A DNA stretch of 5,649 bases from Verrucomicrobiota bacterium (GTDB lineage: Bacteria; Verrucomicrobiota; Verrucomicrobiia; Limisphaerales; JADLHS01), in the NCBI GenBank assembly GCA_004297495.1, contig SCTL01000120.1, positions 1 to 5,649 of the forward strand, read 5' to 3'. Each line of letters begins with the position of its first letter. Position 1 is the first letter of the stretch. The notes beneath the pieces are model-generated. The model made no database searches. It was not told the DNA's origin and saw only the letters and a program-made list of their open reading frames with translations. A program made the translations under genes and the position numbers. Shown here one piece after another: positions 1 to 5,649 of this stretch.

Positions 1-900
1 TTCAGTTCGGCCGGTTCATTTCAAAACACGACCGCGTTCGTGGTGCGGAAGAGTTCCCTGCTCAGCGGTGGACCGATCGTGGTGACGGCGTTTCGTAATC
101 TCATCCCCAACGGCCACAGCGGCGGACCGTACACTCCGCATGGCGTGGATAACTTCGACCCGAACGCCACCGAAGGTTATCTCATCGGCGTGAACAGCCT
201 GTTCTATGGCCGGTTGACACTCCGCCGCATTAGCACTCCCGGTGGCACGCCTTCTATTTCCGGGAACGTCACGATCACTTTGCCGGTCATCAACGGTGCG
301 ACGATTAACGTCCCGCACCTTGGCAACACCGGCGGTTCGGCCGGAAATCTCGACGGCCTCGATTATCGCCTGATGGCCGCGCACATTCGCAATGGGCGCT
401 TGTGGACGACGGAAAATCTCGCGGTGGACAACACGGGTTCACCTTCGGGCACGGACACACGCATGGGCGTGCGCTGGTATGAACTGGACGGCATCGCCAC
501 CGGTCAGACGCCGGACGTCGTGCAATCGGGAACTCTGTTTCAATCATCCCCGAGCAACACGACGACCAATGAGTGTTACTGGATGGGCTCGGCGATGGTT
601 TCCGGTCAAGGCCACGTGGCGATGGGCTTCAGTGTCGCGGGCGCTAACGAATTCGCGAACGCGGGCACTTGCGGTCGGCTGGTCAACGATCCCGCCGGCA
701 CGATGCGCACGCCGATTCTCTACACAACGAGCAGCATCGCCTACAACCCTCGCGACAGTTCCGGCAATCCCATCGAACGCTGGGGCGACTATTCCTACAC
801 CTGTCTCGATCCGGATGACGACATGACGATGTGGACGATCCAGGAATTTTGCAGTTCGCCGAATTATTTTGGCGTCCAGATCGCCAAGCTGCTCGCGCCC
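1..900 (+). other. N-terminal cysteine-containing domain with RWGDYS / DPDDDMT / WTIQEF motifs
   Basis: This is the part of the first protein upstream of its Ig-like domains. It contains aromatic-rich strand motifs recurring at intervals: LDYRLMAAHIRNGRLWTTEN (about residues 119-138), MGVRWYELDG (about 156-165), PILYTTSSIAYNPRD (about 239-253) and RWGDYSYTCLDPDDDMTMW (260-278). The 'compare, look up, report' rhythm and the RWGDYS...DP-D-D...W-IQE block resemble uncharacterised secreted proteins with sialidase-like beta-propeller folds, which I recall from Verrucomicrobiota and Bacteroidota. Four cysteines (192, 224, 268, 284) could form disulphides outside the cytoplasm. I see no Asp-box sequences clear enough to call a BNR sialidase, so the fold assignment is inference. 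Confidence 0.5.
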
Positions 901-3462
901 GCGCCGGCAACTCCGCTGAGTTGCAATCCGGCCACCGTCACGAACGGAGTGTCCAACCTCAACGTCACGTTGCTTGGTGTAAGCGATGGCGACACGGGTT
1001 TCTTCGATCCTGGCGCTGGTTTTTCCAATCGCCTGGCCGCCACCGTGAGTGGCGGCGGCGTGACGGTGAACAGCATCAACTACCTGAACCCGACGAACGT
1101 GACGCTCAACCTCAGTGTCGCGACCAACGCCGCGACCGGGGCGCGCAACGTTACCGTCACGAATCCGGACGGCCAGGGCGCCACGAGCGCGGGCGGCATT
1201 CTCACGATTGCAGCCGCCGTGGTCTCCACCAACCTTCCGCCCGTCCTTGCCGCGATTAGTAATCAATCCGTGAACGAAGGTCAGACCCTCACGTTTACCA
1301 ACTCTGCCAGCGATACCAACGGCGACTCGTTGACCTTCAGCCTTGACCCCGGTGCGCCGACGAATGCCACGGTCAATCCTTTGAGCGGTGTGTTTTCCTG
1401 GCTTCCGGCGGAGGCGCAGGGTCCGGGTACGAACTTGATCACGGTGCGCGTGACGGACAACGGTTCCCCGGCGCTCAGCTCCACCAATTCGTTCACCGTC
1501 ATTGTCAACGAAGTGAACTCGACGCCAACTTTGACGCCGATCAGCCCGGTAACCCTAATCGAAGGCGCGCTGCTGACTTTTACCAATTCCGCCAGCGATG
1601 CGGATATTCCCGCGAACACATTGACCTTCAGTCTCGCGAACGCGCCGAGCAATGCGGTGATCAACGCGAGCAGTGGCGTCTTCTCCTGGCAAACGACGGA
1701 AGCGGATGGCCCGGGTACGAACTTGATCAGCGTTATCGTCACGGACAATGGCTTGCCGAGCCTGAGCGCGACGCAAACTTTCATGGTCGTGGTCCTGGAG
1801 ACGAATAGCGCGCCGGTCTTGCCTCCCATTGCTGATCTGGAAATCATCGAAGGCTCGTTGCTCTCCTTCACGAACTCGGCAACGGACACCGATCTTCCGG
1901 GCAACACGCTGACTTACAGTCTTGCGAACGCGTCCAGCAACGCGGTGATCAACGCGAGCAGTGGGGCATTCACGTGGCAAACGACGGAAGCTGACGGGCC
2001 GGGAACGAATCACATCAGCGTGATTGTGACGGACAACGGCGTGCCCAGTCTGAGCACGACGCAAACTTTCATGGTCGTAGTGCTGGAGACAAATAGTGCG
2101 CCAGTGCTCAACCCGATTGCCGATCAGACCCTCGTCGAAGGCGCGTTGCTTTCCTTCACCAACGTGGCGACGGACGCGGACCTTCCGGCAAACACGCTGA
2201 CTTACAGTCTTGAGAATGCGCCAAGCAATGCGGTGATTGGTGCGAGCAGCGGCGTATTCTCGTGGCAAACGACGGAAGCTGATGGACCAGGCACGAACTT
2301 CATCAAAGTAATTGTCTCGGACAACGGCGTGCCGAGCCTGAGCGCGACGCAAACTTTCTCAGTGATCGTTCTAGAAACGAACAGCGCGCCGGTCCTGCCT
2401 CCCATTGCTGATCTGGAAATCGCCGAAGGCACGCTGCTTTCCTTCACCAACGTGGCGACGGATGCGGACGTTCCTGCCGACACGCTGACCTACAGTCTTG
2501 CGAATGCGCCGAGCAATGCGGTGATTGGTGCGAGCAGTGGAGTTTTCTCGTGGCAGACAACGGAAGCGGACGGGCCAGGCACGAACTTCATTAAAGTGAT
2601 CGTCATGGACAACGGCTCGCCCAGCCTGAGCGCGACACAGACTTTCACGATCGTGGTGCTCGAAACCAACAGCGCGCCGGTGTTGTCGCCCATTTTTGAT
2701 CAAACTCTACTCGCAGGCGCATTGCTTACAGTGACAAACACGGCGACGGATTCTGATCTTCCGACCAACACTTTGACTTTCAGTCTCGCGAACGGACCGA
2801 GTAACGCGGTCATCAGTTCGACCAGCGGCTTGCTCACCTGGCAGACGACGGGCGTTGACGCGCCGGGCACGAATCTGTTCAGCGTGGTGGTCACGGACAA
2901 CGGCGTGCCGAGCTTGAGCGCAACGCAAAATTTCACGGTGGTCGTGCTGGCCTCAAACACGCCGCCTTCGCTCGCCGCGATTCCGAATCGAACGATCCAC
3001 GCCGGCAGTTTGATCACCTTCACGAACTCGGCGACCGACCCAGACGTGCCGACCAACACGATTGCGTTCAGTCTGCTCAGCGGCGCGCCGGCTGGGGCAA
3101 CCGTTGGTGCGGCCAACGGCGTCTTCGCGTGGCAAACCGGCGATGCGGATGTGAACACCACCAACCATATCACCGTGGTTGCCACCGACGACGGCACGCC
3201 GCCGTTAAGCGATCAGAAAAATTTTATCGTGACCGTGCTTTCGCGGCCCGTGATCGGCTCGATCATCCTGACGAACAACACCGTGACCGTGACATGGAGT
3301 TCGATCAGCGGGCTTGGCTATCAATTGCAAAAAAATTCCGACGTGGACAGCACGAATTGGACGGGTGTCGGCAGCGCGGTGATGGCGAGTGGCCCGGAAT
3401 CGTTCGCCAACGAGCTCCAAAGTGCGGAGGTTAGCTTCTATCGCGTCCAGGTGTTGCCATGA
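1..3462 (+). CDS. Large modular secreted protein with propeller-like N-terminal region, TIG-like domain and seven cadherin/Ig-like repeats (5' partial)
   Basis: The frame is open from base 1 with no stop before TGA at 3460-3462, giving 1153 visible residues. The GTG at 40 is only the first start-like codon inside a longer gene: codons 1-13 (FSSAGSFQNTTAF) read on smoothly, so the true start, and probably a signal peptide, lie upstream. Domain order, numbered from the first codon: an N-terminal region at 1-300 with RLWTTENLAVD, RWGDYSYTCLDPDDDMT and WTIQEF; an IPT/TIG-like beta-sandwich at about 304-407; seven cadherin-like/He_PIG-type modules at 411-1080; and a C-terminal beta domain at 1081-1153 ending FYRVQVLP. 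All five cysteines (192, 224, 268, 284, 308) lie before or at the start of the TIG-like domain; the repeats have none. No LPXTG, PEP-CTERM or clear membrane anchor is visible. From its architecture it is probably an extracellular adhesion or glycan-associated protein, but I see no catalytic motif and no specific function can be assigned. The next gene overlaps its stop codon. Confidence 0.93.
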   Translation, partial: FSSAGSFQNTTAFVVRKSSLLSGGPIVVTAFRNLIPNGHSGGPYTPHGVDNFDPNATEGYLIGVNSLFYGRLTLRRISTPGGTPSISGNVTITLPVINGATINVPHLGNTGGSAGNLDGLDYRLMAAHIRNGRLWTTENLAVDNTGSPSGTDTRMGVRWYELDGIATGQTPDVVQSGTLFQSSPSNTTTNECYWMGSAMVSGQGHVAMGFSVAGANEFANAGTCGRLVNDPAGTMRTPILYTTSSIAYNPRDSSGNPIERWGDYSYTCLDPDDDMTMWTIQEFCSSPNYFGVQIAKLLAPAPATPLSCNPATVTNGVSNLNVTLLGVSDGDTGFFDPGAGFSNRLAATVSGGGVTVNSINYLNPTNVTLNLSVATNAATGARNVTVTNPDGQGATSAGGILTIAAAVVSTNLPPVLAAISNQSVNEGQTLTFTNSASDTNGDSLTFSLDPGAPTNATVNPLSGVFSWLPAEAQGPGTNLITVRVTDNGSPALSSTNSFTVIVNEVNSTPTLTPISPVTLIEGALLTFTNSASDADIPANTLTFSLANAPSNAVINASSGVFSWQTTEADGPGTNLISVIVTDNGLPSLSATQTFMVVVLETNSAPVLPPIADLEIIEGSLLSFTNSATDTDLPGNTLTYSLANASSNAVINASSGAFTWQTTEADGPGTNHISVIVTDNGVPSLSTTQTFMVVVLETNSAPVLNPIADQTLVEGALLSFTNVATDADLPANTLTYSLENAPSNAVIGASSGVFSWQTTEADGPGTNFIKVIVSDNGVPSLSATQTFSVIVLETNSAPVLPPIADLEIAEGTLLSFTNVATDADVPADTLTYSLANAPSNAVIGASSGVFSWQTTEADGPGTNFIKVIVMDNGSPSLSATQTFTIVVLETNSAPVLSPIFDQTLLAGALLTVTNTATDSDLPTNTLTFSLANGPSNAVISSTSGLLTWQTTGVDAPGTNLFSVVVTDNGVPSLSATQNFTVVVLASNTPPSLAAIPNRTIHAGSLITFTNSATDPDVPTNTIAFSLLSGAPAGATVGAANGVFAWQTGDADVNTTNHITVVATDDGTPPLSDQKNFIVTVLSRPVIGSIILTNNTVTVTWSSISGLGYQLQKNSDVDSTNWTGVGSAVMASGPESFANELQSAEVSFYRVQVLP
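910..1221 (+). other. IPT/TIG-like beta-sandwich domain
   Basis: Residues about 304-407 follow the pattern of an IPT/TIG-like domain: a cysteine-proline entry (LSCNPATVTNG), alternating hydrophobic strands (LNVTLLGVS), a Gly/Phe-rich turn (GFFDPGAGF), a strand carrying GGGVTVNSI, and a closing block GARNVTVTNPDGQ ending in GGILTIA. It joins the N-terminal region to the repeat array and probably acts as a spacer. The family name rests on pattern alone. Confidence 0.55.
1231..3240 (+). repeat. Tandem array of seven ~288-bp coding repeats (96-residue cadherin/Ig-like modules)
   Basis: Counting each module from the Asn of its N-[SLT]-x-P linker gives R1 1231-1515 (285 bp), R2 1516-1803, R3 1804-2091, R4 2092-2379, R5 2380-2667, R6 2668-2955 (all exactly 288 bp) and R7 2956-3240 (285 bp). 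The shared pattern is NSAPVL-P-I, EG-LL-FTN-A-D-D, NTLT(Y/F)SL, SNAV-(I/V)-(A/S)SSG, WQTTEADGPGTN, VIVTDNG-PSLSATQ-F, VVVLET. This matches cadherin-like/He_PIG (putative Ig) modules, which are common in bacterial surface proteins and can bind calcium, with the Asp-rich D-D and DNG turns as candidate ligand sites. R2-R5 are the most alike. R1, R6 and R7 diverge: R6 and R7 have AG in place of the EG after the linker, and R7 has DDG for DNG. The repeats probably form an elongated stalk. Confidence 0.93.
3241..3459 (+). other. C-terminal beta domain ending FYRV
   Basis: The last 73 residues (1081-1153) start SRPVIGSIILTNNTVTVTWSS, then GLGYQLQKNSDVDSTNWTGVG, and end SFYRVQVLP. The order 'strand, TW-S, G-Y-LQ-S, W--VG, ... 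FYRV' resembles short C-terminal domains that I recall at the ends of many large secreted proteins of Verrucomicrobiota. Its terminal position and recurrence suggest a sorting or capping role, but this is inference. No transmembrane helix or basic tail follows, so it is unlike LPXTG or PEP-CTERM signals. Confidence 0.5.
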
Positions 3463-3464
3463 GG
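3449..3464 (+). promoter_or_regulatory. Gene overlap with two candidate ribosome binding sites
   Basis: The stop of the first gene (TGA 3460-3462) shares bases with ATG 3459-3461, an ATGA overlap. AGGTG at 3449-3453 sits 5 bases before that ATG as a weak Shine-Dalgarno. A second in-frame ATG at 3471 is preceded by GAGG at 3461-3464 with a 6-base spacer, which is a better match. Either start gives translation closely coupled to termination of the upstream gene. A GGAGG at 3426-3430 is 28 bases before ATG 3459, too far to serve it directly. Confidence 0.5.
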
Positions 3465-3530
3465 TATCGCATGCGGCTCTCGATAATCCTGGCGCTTTTG
3501 ACGGCGTCGTTCCTTTCGGTCGCTCCCGCC
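3459..3530 (+). other. Signal peptide of the metallopeptidase
   Basis: Residues 1-24 show a basic n-region (MRYRMR), a hydrophobic core (LSIILALLTASFLSV) and an AxA-type site A22-P23-A24 before Q25. Starting at the second Met (residue 5) would leave the hydrophobic core and cleavage site intact, so export by the Sec route is predicted for either start. There is no lipobox cysteine, so it is not a lipoprotein signal. Confidence 0.85.
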
Positions 3531-5649
3531 CAAAACTCCCGCGCCGGAAATCCGAGGCAGAACGTCCTGCGCCCGAATCAAAATCGCCCAGCGCAAGATT
3601 TCTGGGTCAGCCCGCAAAAATTCCGCGCCGTCGCGCTCGACCACGCGGCCATGAAAAGTCAACTGGCCGGCGCCCCGAACGAATCAGCCCACCTGCCAGC
3701 GTCGTTGCAGAGCGTGATCACGCTCGCGATGCCGGATGGAACGGATCAAAAATTCCGCATCGTTGAATCGCCAGTTATGGCCCCCGAGTTGGCGGCGAAG
3801 TTTCCCGAGATCAAAACCTACGTGGGGCAGGGCATCGATGATCCGAGTGCGAGCGTGCGACTTGATTTGACGCCCGCTGGCTTTCACGCGCAAGTGCTTT
3901 CGCCGCACGGCGCGGTTTACATTGATCCGCATCTGCGTGATCGCAGCGTTTACGCGAGTTACTACAAGCACGATTACCGTCGCGCGGCGAACGAGTTCGA
4001 GTGTTTCACGCCCGCCGGCCAGTCGGTGGCCTTGAACAGTGCGATGCCTGCGGACTTGGCGCGATCCGGCGGTAACTTGCGGACGTATCGGCTCGCCGTT
4101 TCGGCCACGGGCGAATACACGCAGTTCCAAGGCGGCACGCTGGCGGCGGGAATGGCGGCGGTGGTGACGGCGGTCAATCGTGTCGTCGGTGTTTATGAAA
4201 CGGAAGTCGCCATCCGTATGGTGCTCGTGGCGAATGAGGATTTGCTGATCTACACGAACGGTTCGACCGATCCGTTCTCCAATAACAACGCGACGTCGCT
4301 GCTTTCGCAAAATCAGAGCACGATTGATTCGATCATCGGCAGCGGGAATTACGACATTGGCCATGTCTTCAGCACGGCGGGTGGCGGTCTTGCGGTTCTC
4401 GGGTGCGTGTGCAGCAACACGCGCAAGGCGCAAGGCGAAACCGGATTGAGCGCGCCGACGGGCGATGCGTTTTACATTGATTACGTGGCGCACGAGATGG
4501 GGCATCAGTTTGGCGCGAATCACACCTTCAACAGCAGCACGAGCAGCTGCGGCGGGGGAAATCGAAATGCTTCGACGGCTTACGAGCCGGGCAGCGGTTC
4601 GACGATCATGGCTTACGCGGGCATTTGCGGCGCTGACGATTTGCAGCCGCACAGCGATCCGTATTTTCATTCGATCAGCTTCGACGAAATCCTGAACTAC
4701 ACCACCGGCGGCGCAGGCAACGGTTGTGCCGTGATCACGTCCACGGGAAACAGCGCGCCGACGGTGAGCGCTGGTCCGAGTTACACGATTCCCAGCGACA
4801 CACCGTTTGTTCTCGCCGCGAGCGGCAGCGATCCCAACGGCGACGCGCTCACTTACTGCTGGGAGGAGCGCGATCTCGGCGCATCCATCACGCTCACGAC
4901 GCCGGACAACGGCAGCAGTCCGTTGTTCCGTTCCTTCAATCCCACGACGAGCGTTTCGCGCACGTTTCCAAAACTGTCCGACATTCTGAACAACGCGACG
5001 ACGCTCGGGGAAATGCTGCCGACCACGAGCCGCACGATGAGCTTCCGTGTCACTGCGCGAGACAATCGCGCCGGAGGCGGCGGCGTGAACACGGCGGACA
5101 CGCAGGTCACGGTGGTGTCCAGCGCGGGTCCGTTCGCGGTGACTTCTCACGCCAGCGGCGGCACGTTTTCGAACTCAACTCTCGTGACGTGGAACGTGGC
5201 GGGCACGACCGCGTCGCCCATCAACACGGCGAACGTGGACATCTATCTCTCGACCGACGGCGGACAAACTTTCCCGATTCTTCTCGCCGCGAACACATCG
5301 AACGACGGCGCGCAAACGGTGACGCTGCCGCTTCTCAACTCCAGCTCGGCGCGCATCAAGGTCCAAGGCTCGGGCAATATTTTCTTTGCCGTCAACGCGG
5401 CGAATTTCACCATCGTCCCCGGCATCCCAACGCCGCAGGTCGTCGTGGATTCCGCGGGGTTGCTGGTCGAAGGCTGTGCTCCCGGCAACGGAGCGATTGA
5501 TCCGGGCGAAACTGTGACGGTCAACTTCACGCTCAAGAACATCGGCACCGGCAACACGACGAATCTGCTCGTGACTTTGCTCACGACCAACGGCGTGAGC
5601 GATCCCAGCAGCGCGCAGAGCGTCGGCGCGTTGGCGGCTGGCGGAGGCA
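3459..5649 (+). CDS. Secreted reprolysin-like (M12B-type) zinc metallopeptidase with PKD/Ig-like C-terminal domains (3' partial)
   Basis: The frame is open from ATG 3459 through the window end: 730 codons, no stop, so the C terminus is missing. It is predicted to be a secreted zinc endopeptidase. Residues 1-24 form a signal peptide with likely cleavage at APA|Q. Residues about 85-170 resemble the propeptide region of bacterial reprolysin-like peptidases (PELAAKFPEIKTYVGQGIDDP, then a strand ending VYIDP). The catalytic domain spans about 207-423, with zinc ligands H345, H349 and H355, catalytic E346 in HEMGHQFGANH, and Met-turn M384 in TIMAY. Cysteines 316, 318, 364, 390 and 423 surround the active site. 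A PKD/Ig-like domain (431-553), a beta-sandwich (about 556-653, with LSTDGGQTF) and an NGAIDPGE domain (656 on) follow. The extended HExxHxxGxxH motif plus Met-turn is diagnostic of metzincins; the M12B assignment is from overall pattern. ATG 3471 is an alternative start with a better ribosome binding site. The substrate is unknown. Confidence 0.92.
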   Translation, partial: MRYRMRLSIILALLTASFLSVAPAQNSRAGNPRQNVLRPNQNRPAQDFWVSPQKFRAVALDHAAMKSQLAGAPNESAHLPASLQSVITLAMPDGTDQKFRIVESPVMAPELAAKFPEIKTYVGQGIDDPSASVRLDLTPAGFHAQVLSPHGAVYIDPHLRDRSVYASYYKHDYRRAANEFECFTPAGQSVALNSAMPADLARSGGNLRTYRLAVSATGEYTQFQGGTLAAGMAAVVTAVNRVVGVYETEVAIRMVLVANEDLLIYTNGSTDPFSNNNATSLLSQNQSTIDSIIGSGNYDIGHVFSTAGGGLAVLGCVCSNTRKAQGETGLSAPTGDAFYIDYVAHEMGHQFGANHTFNSSTSSCGGGNRNASTAYEPGSGSTIMAYAGICGADDLQPHSDPYFHSISFDEILNYTTGGAGNGCAVITSTGNSAPTVSAGPSYTIPSDTPFVLAASGSDPNGDALTYCWEERDLGASITLTTPDNGSSPLFRSFNPTTSVSRTFPKLSDILNNATTLGEMLPTTSRTMSFRVTARDNRAGGGGVNTADTQVTVVSSAGPFAVTSHASGGTFSNSTLVTWNVAGTTASPINTANVDIYLSTDGGQTFPILLAANTSNDGAQTVTLPLLNSSSARIKVQGSGNIFFAVNAANFTIVPGIPTPQVVVDSAGLLVEGCAPGNGAIDPGETVTVNFTLKNIGTGNTTNLLVTLLTTNGVSDPSSAQSVGALAAGGG
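4491..4523 (+). other. Zinc-binding active site HEMGHQFGANH
   Basis: These codons give H345-E346-M-G-H349-Q-F-G352-A-N-H355, an exact HExxHxxGxxH metzincin motif. The three histidines bind zinc, the glutamate activates the water and Gly352 permits the turn. The Met-turn methionine M384 (ATG 4608-4610, context TIMAYAG) lies 29 residues after the last histidine. All key residues are intact, so the enzyme should be active. Confidence 0.95.
4749..5649 (+). other. C-terminal beta-sandwich domains of the metallopeptidase (incomplete)
   Basis: Three accessory domains follow the catalytic domain. Residues 431-553 are PKD/Ig-like (NSAPTVSAGPSYTIPSDTPF, SDPNGDALTYCWEE, closing TADTQVTVV). Residues 556-653 form a second beta-sandwich containing VTWNVAGT, VDIYLSTDGGQTFP, ARIKVQGSGNIFFAV and ANFTIV. 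Residues 656 to the window end carry LLVEGCAPGNGAIDPGETVTVNFTLKN-type sequence, in which the conserved NGAIDPGE precedes a strand-rich CARDB/DUF11-like fold. Such domains usually help substrate or matrix binding. The last one is cut by the window edge. Confidence 0.75.

Noticed and set aside
40..42. GTG as the start of the first gene
   Set aside because: The frame is open to base 1, the upstream codons look like ordinary protein, there is no signal peptide after this GTG, and it falls inside a domain.
1555..2703. Overlapping minus-strand frames that are themselves internally repetitive
   Set aside because: Their repeats merely mirror the 288-bp repeats of the coding strand, and the Arg/His-rich composition is not protein-like.
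1231..3240. CRISPR array or non-coding satellite
   Set aside because: The repeat unit is 288 bp, in frame, encodes a known fold type, and differences between units are largely synonymous or conservative; there are no short repeats with unique spacers.
3329..3336. A7 run (A AAA AAT) as a programmed -1 frameshift site
   Set aside because: Shifting would end the protein at the TAG at 3432-3434 after about 33 residues of Arg-rich sequence, the zero frame continues with a sensible C-terminal domain, and I see no evident stimulatory hairpin.
4749..4760. 12-base match (AACAGCGCGCCG) between the peptidase's Ig-like linker and the repeat linkers of the first gene, suggesting domain exchange
   Set aside because: N-S-A-P is a common linker in such modules and shared codon preference can produce this match; the flanking sequence does not stay similar.
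3684..5150. A 488-codon open frame on the minus strand opposite the metallopeptidase
   Set aside because: Its product is rich in Arg, His and Ala with no recognisable motif, the usual antisense shadow of a GC-rich gene. The plus-strand frame there has a complete metzincin active site.

Overview
The window holds the adjoining parts of two large secreted-type proteins, both on the + strand and packed without an intergenic gap. The first gene enters already open at the left edge and stops at 3462. The second begins at 3459 (or 3471) and runs, still open, off the right edge. Nothing on the minus strand looks real, and I see no RNA gene, mobile element, CRISPR array or terminator.

Region 1-3462 encodes the C-terminal 1153 residues of a very large modular extracellular protein. 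It has a cysteine-containing N-terminal region of sialidase/beta-propeller-like appearance (residues about 1-300 of the visible part) and one IPT/TIG-like beta-sandwich (about 304-407). Seven tandem cadherin-like/putative-Ig (He_PIG/CADG type) modules of about 96 residues follow, and a short C-terminal beta domain ends in FYRV. Five of the seven modules are exactly 288 bp, giving a strict DNA-level period. The modules form a mosaic whose front and back halves have different closest relatives.

Region 3459-5649 encodes at least 730 residues of a secreted zinc metallopeptidase of the reprolysin-like (M12B-type, metzincin) kind. It has a signal peptide, a propeptide-like region, a catalytic domain with HEMGHQFGANH and a Met-turn IMAY, a PKD/Ig-like domain and further beta-sandwich domains. 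The gene is cut by the window end.

The two genes overlap by four bases (ATGA), which suggests one operon with coupled translation. A plausible but unproven reading is a co-produced surface or extracellular adhesin-like protein and a protease. The domain styles (a C-terminal domain ending FYRV, serial Ig-like modules, a reprolysin-like peptidase with an NGAIDPGE domain) and the fairly high GC content resemble large secreted proteins of Verrucomicrobiota (Pedosphaera/Limisphaerales-like) and, less specifically, other soil or freshwater bacteria. The lineage is inference from style, not from a marker gene.
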